DNA from: Spongiibacter pelagi
Lineage (GTDB): Bacteria > Pseudomonadota > Gammaproteobacteria > Pseudomonadales > Spongiibacteraceae
DNA length: 64,000 nt
Reading direction: 5' to 3'
Assembly: GCF_014705705.1 (NCBI RefSeq)
Contig: NZ_JACXLD010000004.1
Coordinates: 1 to 64,000, forward strand
Part shown: piece after piece, positions 17,117 to 25,538 of the stretch
Layout of the letters: every line of letters starts with the position of its first letter
Position numbering within the stretch: the first letter of the stretch is position 1
Position numbers and translations under genes: made by a program
The notes under the pieces: generated by a model
Database searches by the model: none
The model's input: only the letters and a program-made list of their open reading frames with translations
Told to the model about the DNA's origin: nothing

Positions 17117-17560
17117 ATGCGTAAATTTGTGCGTCATCCCAGCGATTTTCCCGCCGATGTTCGGGTGTTAAATGAGCATCAGGATTCGCATTCCGTGCAG
17201 ATGAAAAATATCAGCAAGGGCGGCATGAGTTGTGAAGTTTCGGTTCCCATTTTTGCCGGCAGCCAAGTCGAGATTTGTGTGCCTTCGGTTTCAAAAGAGT
17301 GCTTTGGTTGTGGCGAGGTGGCATGGTGTCGCCCCGGTCGTGGGCACTTCCAGCTAGGTGTTCGCTTTGGTGATGCGGAAACGGCGTATCGAGCGCGGAT
17401 GGTAGAGCAAATTTGCCAAATTGAAGCGTATCGCCGTGAGTGCGAATCTCGTGAAGGGCGCTTTCTCGCTCCAGATCAGGCGGCTGAGGAGTGGATTGAA
17501 CTGTATGCTGAAGACTTTGATAACCAGTTTACGGCCGACGATAACGGCCTTCGCTTCTAA
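17117..17560 (+). CDS. PilZ domain protein (cyclic di-GMP binding)
   Basis: A 147-aa single-domain protein. The c-di-GMP contacts are present: the N-terminal RxxxR of RKFVRHP and the NISKGGMSCE form of the (D/N)xSxxG motif. ATG 17117 follows GTGGGG; a longer frame from 17072 adds an unrelated leader. The C-terminal ~50 residues are helical and acidic. Single-domain PilZ proteins relay c-di-GMP to partners. The window also encodes a GGDEF-EAL protein at 38,709, but no direct link is shown. Confidence 0.9.
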   Translation: MRKFVRHPSDFPADVRVLNEHQDSHSVQMKNISKGGMSCEVSVPIFAGSQVEICVPSVSKECFGCGEVAWCRPGRGHFQLGVRFGDAETAYRARMVEQICQIEAYRRECESREGRFLAPDQAAEEWIELYAEDFDNQFTADDNGLRF

Positions 17561-17597
17561 GCCGACTTCCTTCTTTATTAGTTTGACTAATCCTAGG

Positions 17598-17624
17598 CCC
17601 GCTTTTCAATAAAGCGGGTTTTTC
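17598..17624 (+). terminator. Rho-independent terminator after the PilZ gene
   Basis: CCCGCTTT pairs with AAAGCGGG across a 5-base loop and is followed by TTTTT. It lies about 40 bases after the PilZ stop codon. Confidence 0.88.
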
Positions 17625-17773
17625 CGCGCTATTGTTATTAAATTTTGCTAACAGCGGCGCGCATTTCGTGTTTGAATAAGCCAACTTTTGCTCGTGTATC
17701 TCGTCATAAGCCCCGAAATAATCGGGTCGGTGTTGAGTTGCTCTTGCGAGGCAATTTGTTGAGGAAAATACCC

Positions 17774-18292
17774 ATGAAGCATGAAGCGACCAGTCGAGTC
17801 GTGATTAATATATCCAGGGATCTAGCTTGGAATAAACTGAAAGACCTTTCTGTTCCGCATCACTATGTGCCCGGCGTGAAAGACTGCAAAATCACCACCG
17901 AAAAGCAATCCGGCTTAGGCGCTAGCCGTCGAGTCTTCCAAGCGGGCGGTCGTTGGCTCGACGAGACAGTGACCGAGTGGAATGAGGGCGTGGGGCTGGT
18001 TTTACGCTTGCATAAAGACACGAAGGGCGCGCCATTTCCCTTTTCAAAGGCGTCCTTTCGCTATCGGATTGAAGATGCCGGTCATGGCAAAACGGCGCTG
18101 ACTACCAGTCTGATGTTCGATTTGCGAATGGGAGCGTTTGGGCGTTTTATGTATCAACGTTTTCTGTACAAGTTTATTCGCGGCATGGTGCGGGATATTG
18201 CCTTGAGTCAAAAACATTTCTACGAAACCGAATCTCCGGTTACCGCATCAGACCTACCTGAATTGCGTGCCGTCGCCGCATTGGAGGCGTGA
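17774..18292 (+). CDS. SRPBCC family (START-like) ligand-binding protein
   Basis: A 172-aa protein with the SRPBCC/polyketide-cyclase helix-grip pattern. It opens with a strand and helix (SRVVINISRDLAWNKLKDLSVPHHYVPGV) and continues through LGASRRVFQAGGRWLDETVTEW. It ends with a long amphipathic helix (MYQRFLYKFIRGMVRDIALSQKHFYE). ATG 17774 follows GAGG at good spacing, so the longer frame from 17645 is rejected. The fold usually binds a hydrophobic ligand. It heads a group of lipid or acyl-CoA genes, the next starting 5 bases after its stop. Confidence 0.82.
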   Translation: MKHEATSRVVINISRDLAWNKLKDLSVPHHYVPGVKDCKITTEKQSGLGASRRVFQAGGRWLDETVTEWNEGVGLVLRLHKDTKGAPFPFSKASFRYRIEDAGHGKTALTTSLMFDLRMGAFGRFMYQRFLYKFIRGMVRDIALSQKHFYETESPVTASDLPELRAVAALEA

Positions 18293-18296
18293 TTTT

Positions 18297-18860
18297 TTGG
18301 ATGCATTAAGCCTACTTCAGCGCCGCAATTCAGCTCCAAAACTCTGCGAGCCTGCGCCCACCGAGGCGGAGTACGCAGAAATTTTTGAGGCTGCTGCACG
18401 GGTTCCCGATCACGCGAGATTGCGGCCTTGGCGGCTGCGAGTGATTGAAGGTGCGGCTCGTAAGCAACTGGGGCAGCTGTTTGTCGACGCAGCGCAAAAA
18501 CGCAATCCGGATTTTACTGAAGCAGAGTTGCAGCGCTTTCGCGATCAACCCCTGCGGGCGCCATCCATCATTGTGGTATCCGCAAGAATTCAAGCGCATC
18601 CCAAGGTGCCGGATATTGAACAGCGCCTTTCAGCAGGTTGTGCCGCCTATGCGGTGCTACTTGCCGCCGAAGCTTTAGGTTATGCCGGAATTTGGCGCAC
18701 CGGTGATCACGCTTTCGATCCCGTTGTTCACGCCGGCTTAGGTATGGAAAAAGGCGAAGAAATTATTGGCTTTCTTTATTTGGGAAGCCGAGATGGCGCC
18801 GCCAAACCCCTACCTGATGTCGCTCTTTCTGAATTTGTACAATATTGGAATCACCCATGA
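18297..18860 (+). CDS. Nitroreductase family protein (YdjA-like)
   Basis: A 187-aa FMN-dependent oxidoreductase. The start is taken as TTG 18297 because GGAGG lies 9 bases upstream and MDALSLLQRRNSAPKL is the family N-terminus; the frame could also open at GTG 18267. The FMN phosphate site is suggested by LLQRRNS, and AARVPDHARLRPWRLRVIEG and LLAAEALGYAGIWRTGD are characteristic of YdjA-like proteins. The substrate is unknown. It overlaps the next gene by ATGA and follows the SRPBCC gene after 4 bases, so the three genes form an operon. Confidence 0.88.
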   Translation: MDALSLLQRRNSAPKLCEPAPTEAEYAEIFEAAARVPDHARLRPWRLRVIEGAARKQLGQLFVDAAQKRNPDFTEAELQRFRDQPLRAPSIIVVSARIQAHPKVPDIEQRLSAGCAAYAVLLAAEALGYAGIWRTGDHAFDPVVHAGLGMEKGEEIIGFLYLGSRDGAAKPLPDVALSEFVQYWNHP

Positions 18861-19687
18861 ATACAGTAACTCCACCAGAATTTGAAACCCTTGCCGTGCG
18901 TATTGAGCAGCATGTGGCTTGGGTGGCATTGAATCGCCCTGAAAAATCCAATGCGATGAATGACCCTATGTGGGTTGATCTGCAAAATTGTTTTGACTGG
19001 ATTGATAGTGAGCCAGTGGTGCGGGTCGTTGTACTTTGTGGAGAAGGTAAAAACTTTTGCTCTGGTATTGATCTGGCTTCGCTGATGAATCTGTCGGTAG
19101 TGATGGCAGAAATTCCAGAAGCGGCGCGTAAGGTTGAGTGGTTCCGCCGTCGTATTCTTGAGTTGCAGGGTAATCTGACGGCAATTGAAAACTGTCGCAA
19201 ACCGGTCATTGCCGCGATTCAAGGCAGCTGTGTGGGCGGTGGCGTGGACATGATTACCACCTGTGATATGCGTTATTGCACTGAAGATGCCCGCTTCTCT
19301 ATTAAAGAAGTGGATGTTGGTTTGGTTGCCGATGTGGGTACCCTCCAGCGTCTGCCCAAGATTATTTCGCCGGGGATTGTTAATGAGCTGGCTTATAGCG
19401 GTCGCTATGTCAAAGCGGATGAAGCGGTGAGAATCGGCTTGGTCAATGCCTCTTACCCGTCCTATGCGGAGTTGATTGATGCGGTGTCCGAGTTGGCTCA
19501 GGATATCGCTCGCAAATCGCCGCTGGTATTGCGCGGTATAAAAGAAATGATCCGCTATACCCGAGATCACAGTGTCCAAGATTCACTCAATTACGTAGCG
19601 ACTTGGAATGCGGGTATGCTGAGCCAGGAAGATGTAATGCTGGCCATTCAAGCAGGTCAGGGCGAGGCACCTGATTACAAAGACTAA
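18857..19687 (+). CDS. Crotonase, delta(3,5)-delta(2,4)-dienoyl-CoA isomerase-like
   Basis: A 276-aa enoyl-CoA hydratase/isomerase superfamily enzyme. The oxyanion-hole segments are FCSGIDLASL and GSCVGGGVDM. The acidic residues TTCDMRYC and FSIKEVDVGLVADVGTLQRLP match the Asp/Glu/Asp set of mammalian ECH1, which shifts double bonds when odd-position unsaturated fatty acids are degraded. That makes dienoyl-CoA isomerase more likely than simple hydratase. ATG 18857 overlaps the nitroreductase stop as ATGA. The substrate is inferred from residue pattern only. Confidence 0.88.
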   Translation: MNTVTPPEFETLAVRIEQHVAWVALNRPEKSNAMNDPMWVDLQNCFDWIDSEPVVRVVVLCGEGKNFCSGIDLASLMNLSVVMAEIPEAARKVEWFRRRILELQGNLTAIENCRKPVIAAIQGSCVGGGVDMITTCDMRYCTEDARFSIKEVDVGLVADVGTLQRLPKIISPGIVNELAYSGRYVKADEAVRIGLVNASYPSYAELIDAVSELAQDIARKSPLVLRGIKEMIRYTRDHSVQDSLNYVATWNAGMLSQEDVMLAIQAGQGEAPDYKD

Positions 19688-19793
19688 TATGTGGCCAGCC
19701 TCATCTAGATAGACTAATTTTCTGCCCCGATCAGGCCGGTATACTTAGCGGCGTTTTGTGGGGCGACCATTTTGCCTTGGACTCGTTTATAAC

Positions 19794-20375
19794 ATGCAGA
19801 AACTGACGATCTTTAAGACGCCATTTCTCAGCGGTTTTTTCCGCGGCTTCTTTCGTTTAACCACCTGGCTCATGCGCTGGGAGGTGGTAGGGCAACGCCC
19901 TCCCGAGAAAAAGTGCATGTTGATTGCGGCGCCGCACACCAGCAACTGGGATTTCCCTACGATGATGGTGGTGGCCTTTGTCCTCGGCTTAGATGTGCAC
20001 TGGATGGGTAAACACACCCTGTTTCCCAAGGGGCCTTTGGGCGCGATTATGCGCTGGTTTGGTGGTTTGCCCATTGACCGGCGCAAGCGCCATAACACCG
20101 TTGACCAAATGGTGGATGAGTACAATCAACGTGATGAGTTGTTAGTGCTAATTACGCCAGAAGGTACGCGCAGTAAAGTCGAGCAATGGAAGGCCGGTTT
20201 CTACCATATTGCTCATGGTGCCGGTGTGCCGATTTACCTTGGCTTTGTCGATACCAAAACCCGCAAAACCGGATTGGGGCCGGCATTCCACCCCACCGGA
20301 AACTATGAAGAAGACCTGAAAACAATAATGGCGTTTTACGCCGATAAGCAGGGCTTTAAGCCAGAACACCAGTAA
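19794..20375 (+). CDS. Lysophospholipid acyltransferase family protein
   Basis: A 193-aa membrane-associated acyltransferase. The catalytic H-x4-D motif is in APHTSNWDFP and the glycerophosphate-binding motif is PEGTRSK. GKHTLFPKGPLGAIMRWFGGLPIDR is the family's third block. Such enzymes move acyl chains onto lysophosphatidate or related acceptors; the acceptor here is not determined. ATG 19794 gives the expected N-terminus; the frame reaching 19758 is less likely. It follows the crotonase gene after about 100 bases. Confidence 0.9.
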   Translation: MQKLTIFKTPFLSGFFRGFFRLTTWLMRWEVVGQRPPEKKCMLIAAPHTSNWDFPTMMVVAFVLGLDVHWMGKHTLFPKGPLGAIMRWFGGLPIDRRKRHNTVDQMVDEYNQRDELLVLITPEGTRSKVEQWKAGFYHIAHGAGVPIYLGFVDTKTRKTGLGPAFHPTGNYEEDLKTIMAFYADKQGFKPEHQ

Positions 20376-20431
20376 GGCGTTCGCCAGCTCAAATTCTGCG
20401 CTGGCCCTGTGCGGCAGATTCTGAGGACACT

Positions 20432-22612
20432 ATGAAATTTTTTCTGACGCGAGCTGCGCAAATGGCAGCGGGCCTGTTTTTGTCTGTGCTATCTGTATCT
20501 GCACTAGCTTCACCTGTACTAACTACAGAGGCCGATGTAGCACAGATTAACACCCAAGCTATCGCCGAAAATGCGCCGGGTAACTGGCTGTCCTATGGTA
20601 AGGACTACCGCGAACAGCGCTATAGCGAGCTCAAGCACATCAATAAAGATAATGTTGCAGATCTTGGTCTCGCTTGGTCTTTTGATACCGATTTCAATCG
20701 CGGCTTGGAAGCGACGCCGATTGTGGTTGATGGCGTGCTGTACCTCACTGGTAATTGGAATGTGGTGTATGCGCTCGATGCCCGCAGCGGCAAATTGCTG
20801 TGGAAATACGATCCTCAGATTCCACGGGAGTGGGCCAAAATGGCCTGCTGTGATGTGGTCAATCGCGGCGTGGCCGTTTACGAAGGCAAAGTTATTACCG
20901 GCACCTTGAATGCCCGCTTAATTGCACTGGATGCCAAAACCGGTGACAAGCTCTGGGATGTGAGTACCGCTGATACTAAAACCTATCCTTACACCATTAC
21001 CGGCGCACCTCGTGTCGCCAAAGGTTTGGTATTTATCGGTAATGGTGGTGCCGAATACGGGGTGCGCGGTTATGTCTCCGCCTTTGATGTAAACACGGGC
21101 GAGCTGCGTTGGCGTTTCTATACCGTACCCGGCAACCCGGCTGATGGCTTTGAAAATGAAGCGATGGCTAAGGCGGCAGAAACATGGACGGGTGAATGGT
21201 GGAAGCAGGGCGGTGGTGGCACCGTTTGGGACTCTATTGTTTATGACGACGAGCTAGATCAGCTTTATATCGGTGTCGGTAATGGCTCGCCTTGGAATCA
21301 AAAAATTCGCAGCCCCGATGGCGGCGATAACCTCTACTTATCTTCAATTGTTGCGCTGAACCCCGAGACCGGTGAGTACCTCTGGCATTATCAAGAAACG
21401 CCGGGAGAAACCTGGGACTTTACCGCCACGCAGCAGATAATGTTGGCAGAGATGGAGTTTGAGGGTGAGCCCCGCAAGGTGATTTGGCACGCTCCTAAAA
21501 ACGGCTTCTTCTTTATTATCGATCGCGAAACCGGCGAATTCCTCTCAGCCGAACCCATTACTACCGTGAATTGGGCGACCCATTACGACAAAGAAACGGG
21601 GCGCCCAGTTGAAATTGAGGCGGCGCGCTACTTAGATGGCCCCCATGTCGTACGTCCTTCCTCAATGGGAGCGCACAACTGGCAGGCAATGTCTTACAGC
21701 CCGGAAACCGGTTATGTCTATATTCCTTTGATCAAGGCCTTATTTGAGTACAAGGATGTTGAGGACTATATGCACCATTGGGGGCACTACAATATTGGTG
21801 TCTACCTCAGTCAGCCCTCCGTGGGCGACCCAATGCTGGCTCAGCATTTAACGAAAACCTTGACCACTGGTGCCTTGCTGGCTTGGGATCCTAAAACCCA
21901 GACGGCGGCTTGGGAGGTTCCCCATAAATTAACTTGGAATGGCGGCACCTTGGCTACCGCGGGCGGATTGGTTTTTCAGGGTACCGCCGACGGCAAGATG
22001 CAGGCCTATGATGCCCAAAGTGGCAATAAGCTTTGGCAAAGCGATACCCGTGTCGGTGTGATGGCGCCGCCGGTAACCTATGAAGTGGACGGTGAGCAAT
22101 TTGTTACAGTGCTGGTTGGTTGGGGCGGTGCCTTTGGCTTGATCGCAGGTATGGAGCAATCCACAGGCGTGCCTCCAAGTCGGGTATTAACTTACCGCTT
22201 GGGGGGAACAGGAGAGCTTCCGGCCAACCCAGAAAAGATTCGCTTTGACCCGCCTCCAAGACTGACTGAGGACGAGGCGGTTCTCAGCAAAGGTCGCGAT
22301 TTGTACTACGCCTTCTGTGCCGCCTGTCACGGTACCGAGGTCATATCTAATGGTGCGGTGCCAGATCTGCGTCACCTTCCGCCGGTCTTTCATGAGCAGT
22401 TCAACGCCATTGTGCTTGACGGCATTATGAGTAAAGCGGGGATGGTGGGGTTTCGTGATGTTCTTGATGAGGAGAGCGCCTATGCGGTGCACGCCTACAT
22501 CCTCGAGCGAGCTAACCTCGACCTAGAATCGCGCTCGCAAGCTGAGTGGTGGAAAAACTTTAAGAATTGGTTTTATACACAGATTGCCAAGTTGATGAAT
22601 TTGCTTCTTTGA
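20432..22612 (+). CDS. PQQ-dependent quinohaemoprotein alcohol dehydrogenase
   Basis: A 726-aa periplasmic enzyme with a signal peptide (about 1-26, ending VSALA). Residues ~40-600 form an eight-bladed propeller with tryptophan-docking repeats. The vicinal disulfide C139-C140 (MACCDVV) that stacks on PQQ is present. A C-terminal cytochrome c domain carries CAACH near 628-632, making this a type II quinohaemoprotein, which oxidises primary alcohols and passes electrons out through haem. The protein ends with a basic/aromatic amphipathic tail (AEWWKNFKNWFYTQIAKLMNLLL) that is unusual for the family. No PQQ-synthesis genes are nearby. Confidence 0.93.
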   Translation: MKFFLTRAAQMAAGLFLSVLSVSALASPVLTTEADVAQINTQAIAENAPGNWLSYGKDYREQRYSELKHINKDNVADLGLAWSFDTDFNRGLEATPIVVDGVLYLTGNWNVVYALDARSGKLLWKYDPQIPREWAKMACCDVVNRGVAVYEGKVITGTLNARLIALDAKTGDKLWDVSTADTKTYPYTITGAPRVAKGLVFIGNGGAEYGVRGYVSAFDVNTGELRWRFYTVPGNPADGFENEAMAKAAETWTGEWWKQGGGGTVWDSIVYDDELDQLYIGVGNGSPWNQKIRSPDGGDNLYLSSIVALNPETGEYLWHYQETPGETWDFTATQQIMLAEMEFEGEPRKVIWHAPKNGFFFIIDRETGEFLSAEPITTVNWATHYDKETGRPVEIEAARYLDGPHVVRPSSMGAHNWQAMSYSPETGYVYIPLIKALFEYKDVEDYMHHWGHYNIGVYLSQPSVGDPMLAQHLTKTLTTGALLAWDPKTQTAAWEVPHKLTWNGGTLATAGGLVFQGTADGKMQAYDAQSGNKLWQSDTRVGVMAPPVTYEVDGEQFVTVLVGWGGAFGLIAGMEQSTGVPPSRVLTYRLGGTGELPANPEKIRFDPPPRLTEDEAVLSKGRDLYYAFCAACHGTEVISNGAVPDLRHLPPVFHEQFNAIVLDGIMSKAGMVGFRDVLDEESAYAVHAYILERANLDLESRSQAEWWKNFKNWFYTQIAKLMNLLL

Positions 22613-23039
22613 ATACGTAATTTCCCCTAAGCTCTTCCAATTAGTCCGCCAGCCCAGAGCTGGCGGGCGATCCCGCCAAAAAACCTCTAACACTTTTCCA
22701 TTGGTAACATAAAAAGCGCTCGGATTGTTACAAAGCTTGTCCACAGAATCTGTGGATAACTTGGTGGGTAACTGGTGGGATTAGGGCTGCAAGTGCGCAG
22801 TTTCGGGAACTGTAACAAATCGGTCAAATTTTATACATTTCATTGTTTTTCAATAAAAACAATAAGTTATGATAATTATGTAAACTTGTTATTTAGGTGT
22901 TTTGGCTAATTAGGGGTTTTTTACCCCAATAAAACCCTGCTGTGAATAAGTGTTACTTAGGGGGTTGACATTAGTAACACGTTACAAATTCACCCCGGGG
23001 GAAAAGTGCACCCGGGTTTCGCTTCAAAATAGTGCGGAA
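22613..23039. other. 427-bp AT-rich gap between convergent genes
   Basis: No gene is visible. The stretch holds a near-palindromic pair of DnaA-box-like sequences (22737-22759), an AT-rich block around 22,828-22,900, a GGGG-T6A-CCCC hairpin near 22,914, and GTAAC-AC-GTTAC near 22,975. A TTGACA near 22,965 has no matching -10 or downstream gene on that strand. The length is unusual for a gap between two stop codons. Confidence 0.6.
22737..22759. promoter_or_regulatory. Inverted pair of DnaA-box-like 9-mers
   Basis: TTGTCCACA (one mismatch to TTATCCACA) is followed after 5 bases by TGTGGATAA, the exact reverse complement of the consensus DnaA box. The arrangement is strikingly symmetrical. A binding role is inferred; no dnaA, gidA or other origin genes are nearby. 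Confidence 0.45.
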
Positions 23040-23405
23040 TTAGGCTTGCTGCGGGCCGCTGTAGATGCAGCCACTTGTGCAGGTCTCCTGTATTTCGACC
23101 CGAGATAGTGCAGGTACCAGTGCCTTGGTTTGTTGCCAAATCCATTTGGCGAGGTTCTCGCTGGTCGGGTTTTCAAGGCCGGCAATGTCGTTAAGGTAGT
23201 GGTGATCCAATTGATCGTAGATCGGCATAAAGGCTTTTTTAAGATCCGAGAAATCCATAACCCAGCCCAGTACCGGATCAAGCTCTCCGCTTAATACCAG
23301 CCGTACCCGGAAGCTGTGCCCGTGTAGGCGCGAACACTTGTGGCCTTCCGGTACATTGGGTAGGCGGTGAGCTGCTTCAAAATTGAAGTCTTTATATATT
23401 TCCAC
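23040..23405 (-). CDS. queD: 6-carboxy-5,6,7,8-tetrahydropterin synthase
   Basis: A 121-aa enzyme of the queuosine pathway, converting dihydroneopterin triphosphate to 6-carboxytetrahydropterin. The zinc ligands are H13 (AAHRLP) and H28/H30 (LHGHSFRV), and the catalytic cysteine is C24. [10 protein letters not shown] and QLDHHYLND are typical. The gene stands alone; no queC, queE or preQ1 riboswitch is visible in the 250 bases upstream. Confidence 0.93.
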   Translation of the reverse strand: MEIYKDFNFEAAHRLPNVPEGHKCSRLHGHSFRVRLVLSGELDPVLGWVMDFSDLKKAFMPIYDQLDHHYLNDIAGLENPTSENLAKWIWQQTKALVPALSRVEIQETCTSGCIYSGPQQA

Positions 23406-23615
23406 GTTTTCTAAGATCCTAGCTGGGCCACTGGCGTTGGCGTAGTGAGCGGGTTGTTCGCAATGCCGAATTTTACCCCGAGCATGGGGTGCTGATGAAG
23501 CGCTGTTTACACCCGGTTCCGATTGCGGATTGCGTGCTTACTTGATTGAAAAACATACAGAAATCAGTCGGATACAATTTTTTTCATAAAAACTTAAAAA
23601 ATCGCCGTTCAGCGT

Positions 23616-23643
23616 TTGACATGCAATTCCATTACTGTAGAAT
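23616..23643 (+). promoter_or_regulatory. Sigma70 promoter of the tRNA cluster
   Basis: TTGACA (23616-23621), a 16-base spacer and TAGAAT (23638-23643) are followed by the GC-rich discriminator GCGCGC just before tRNA-Val. Such discriminators are typical of stringently controlled stable-RNA promoters. Confidence 0.8.
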
Positions 23644-23661
23644 GCGCGCATCTCGATTCAG

Positions 23662-23737
23662 GGGTGATTAGCTCAGCTGGGAGAGCATCTGCCTTACAAG
23701 CAGAGGGTCGGCGGTTCGATCCCGTCATCACCCACCA
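23662..23737 (+). tRNA. tRNA-Val (anticodon TAC)
   Basis: 76 nt including encoded CCA. The acceptor stem GGGTGAT pairs with ATCACCC. The anticodon stem TCTGC/GCAGA encloses CTTACAA, placing TAC at 23695-23697. The T arm contains GGTTCGATCC. Confidence 0.97.
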
Positions 23738-23755
23738 ATCGAGTTTTAAGTATGC

Positions 23756-23832
23756 GGACCGGTAGTTCAGTTGGTTAGAATGCCGGCCTGTCACGCCGGA
23801 GGTCGCGGGTTCGAGTCCCGTCCGGTCCGCCA
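23756..23832 (+). tRNA. tRNA-Asp (anticodon GTC), copy 1
   Basis: 77 nt with encoded CCA. The acceptor GGACCGG pairs with CCGGTCC and the anticodon loop is CTGTCAC. It sits 18 bases after tRNA-Val and is probably in the same transcript. Confidence 0.97.
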
Positions 23833-23940
23833 ATACTTACTCTGTTCAGACCTCCTTTTACTCCCTCGTACAAACTTATTTTCTGCTACTGAATAGCACG
23901 ATTTTGTTTTTTGAGTTTTTGGGTTTGAGCGCACGTCTGC

Positions 23941-24017
23941 GGACCGGTAGTTCAGTTGGTTAGAATGCCGGCCTGTCACGCCGGAGGTCGCGGGTTCGAG
24001 TCCCGTCCGGTCCGCCA
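23941..24017 (+). tRNA. tRNA-Asp (anticodon GTC), copy 2
   Basis: Identical over all 77 nt to copy 1, about 108 bases downstream. The preceding base pair GC is also shared, but the spacer otherwise differs, consistent with a tandem duplication of the tRNA alone. Confidence 0.97.
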
Positions 24018-24161
24018 ACAACGCGCTTATCCAGCCTTTTCTCGGTTTTTACCTCCTTCTTATTGCCAAGTCGCTAGCACTCTTGGGAATTTAGAAAATT
24101 TCCTTAGGCTCTCTGCCGCCATTGTGGTGAATTCTGCTTTAATATTCGCACAATAAACGTC

Positions 24162-25538
24162 ATGATTTTTGCCGCAGGTACTGCGGGCAACTGGGAGAGG
24201 GTTTTGTCAGGGTTCACGGAAGCGATTGTTTTTTTTAAAGACAATAAAGTCGTCAAGGAAATGTTCTTCAGCGAATTTGAAGCGGTGTTGGATGACGTTG
24301 TTGGTATTCCCGATTTCACTAATCAGGCGCTGCAAGCGGCATTTGTAAAAATCGACGCCGATCTTCATGTTGTGGGTGCGGTATTTTTTCTGGTCAGCTT
24401 TGATGAAACTGGCAAAGTCAGTGCCAGCTGGAATATTCCCCTGCGCCATTTAATGGATCGAGGTTCTAAGGGACTTGATCTTGGCGGCGGTCCTATTCAA
24501 TTGGTTTGTCGTAGTCTGTGCCCAGTTGCTTGGCATAAAGACCAGCTCTGGGATCCCGTGGTGGGTGATCAGGGGACGTTTTATGCCTTAAGTAAGGCGA
24601 TTAAAAAGAATCGGCTGGGTATCGTAAGTCGGCCGGCTCAGGCTGAAAAAGGAAAAGAAAAGGAACGCCATAGCTTGCCGCTCTCGGAAGATGTGGCGGA
24701 TGTGGTACCTATTTCCGAAGCGGTCAACCGGGCGCTGGAAAAAGCTTTTCAGGAAAAATTGGCAAGCCTGAAAGATGAGGAAAAGCTGAGCATTGCCACC
24801 CAGGCCGAAGCATTTCGCAGTCGTACCGATGACCTAGAAAAGAAATACACCAAGATGCTGGGCGAGCGCGAGAAGCAAATTGCCCACCTCAAAAAACTTG
24901 TTTTGCAGGCGCAAACGGGCCAGCAGTCGCTACAAAAGCAGCTAACAGAGACCCAGGATTTATTGGCCCGTCACCAGTCTGAGTTGGAGGCGCAGGTGAG
25001 TCATGGCGATGCGCACGCCCAGCAACAACTGGATATGCTTAAAGAGGAATACGAGCGCCGTTTTGAGCTGCAACTAGCGGAGCAACTCGCCAGTGTTAAT
25101 CAGCAAATGGAGCAGCGTGAACGCGAGCTTCTGGAGCGTTCAACCCAAATTGTTGATATCCGCGCAGAATTACGTGGTCTGCGAGAGCAAAACCAGCAGT
25201 TGCTGGGGGGCGACAATAAATTGATTCAGGAGATGGGCGACAAGGGGATTATTTTCATTGCCTACCATCCCGGCGTTGAGCACTTGGTGATTCCGCCTGC
25301 AGAGCTACAGGAATACCTAGAAAACGCCAATGAATATGTGGCCAAACGTTGTGAAGTCGATTTCGAACATTACAAGCTTTGGCTGGAGCATTATCACTTG
25401 CCGATTTGCCGTGGGCTAAATGAAGACGGCGATATCTGTGGTGAGCCCATCGATAAGGTCTTGCGGCCGGTGTTGTTTAGACCGGGAGAAAGTGACCGCT
25501 GCTCGCATCACGCTGAGTCACTGGCCCCTGTTGAATAG
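24162..25538 (+). CDS. Unrecognised coiled-coil protein with C-terminal Cys/His cluster
   Basis: A 458-aa protein I cannot assign to a named family. Residues 1-150 look globular (GFTEAIVFFKDNKVVKEMF, LHVVGAVFFLVSFDETGKVSASWNIPLRHLMDRG). Residues ~190-365 are a long Gln/Glu-rich coiled coil. The last ~90 residues form a second globular part with three cysteines and a His pair (ICRGLNEDGDICGEPID, then DRCSHHAE) that could bind zinc. ATG 24162 lacks a strong ribosome site. The next gene begins at its stop codon. A structural or nucleoid-associated role is possible but is speculation. Confidence 0.7.
   Translation: MIFAAGTAGNWERVLSGFTEAIVFFKDNKVVKEMFFSEFEAVLDDVVGIPDFTNQALQAAFVKIDADLHVVGAVFFLVSFDETGKVSASWNIPLRHLMDRGSKGLDLGGGPIQLVCRSLCPVAWHKDQLWDPVVGDQGTFYALSKAIKKNRLGIVSRPAQAEKGKEKERHSLPLSEDVADVVPISEAVNRALEKAFQEKLASLKDEEKLSIATQAEAFRSRTDDLEKKYTKMLGEREKQIAHLKKLVLQAQTGQQSLQKQLTETQDLLARHQSELEAQVSHGDAHAQQQLDMLKEEYERRFELQLAEQLASVNQQMEQRERELLERSTQIVDIRAELRGLREQNQQLLGGDNKLIQEMGDKGIIFIAYHPGVEHLVIPPAELQEYLENANEYVAKRCEVDFEHYKLWLEHYHLPICRGLNEDGDICGEPIDKVLRPVLFRPGESDRCSHHAESLAPVE

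Noticed and set aside
22850-22895. Possible dif (XerCD) site in the AT-rich gap
   Set aside because: TTATGTAAACT resembles the XerD half, but the other half lacks the CATAA arm at the required 6-base spacing.
22737-22900. Chromosomal replication origin
   Set aside because: There are only two DnaA-box-like sites, and no dnaA, dnaN, gidA or other origin genes are near. Kept only as a DnaA-box observation.
23406-23500. preQ1 riboswitch upstream of queD
   Set aside because: I could not find the compact stem-loop with A-rich tail expected on the minus strand.
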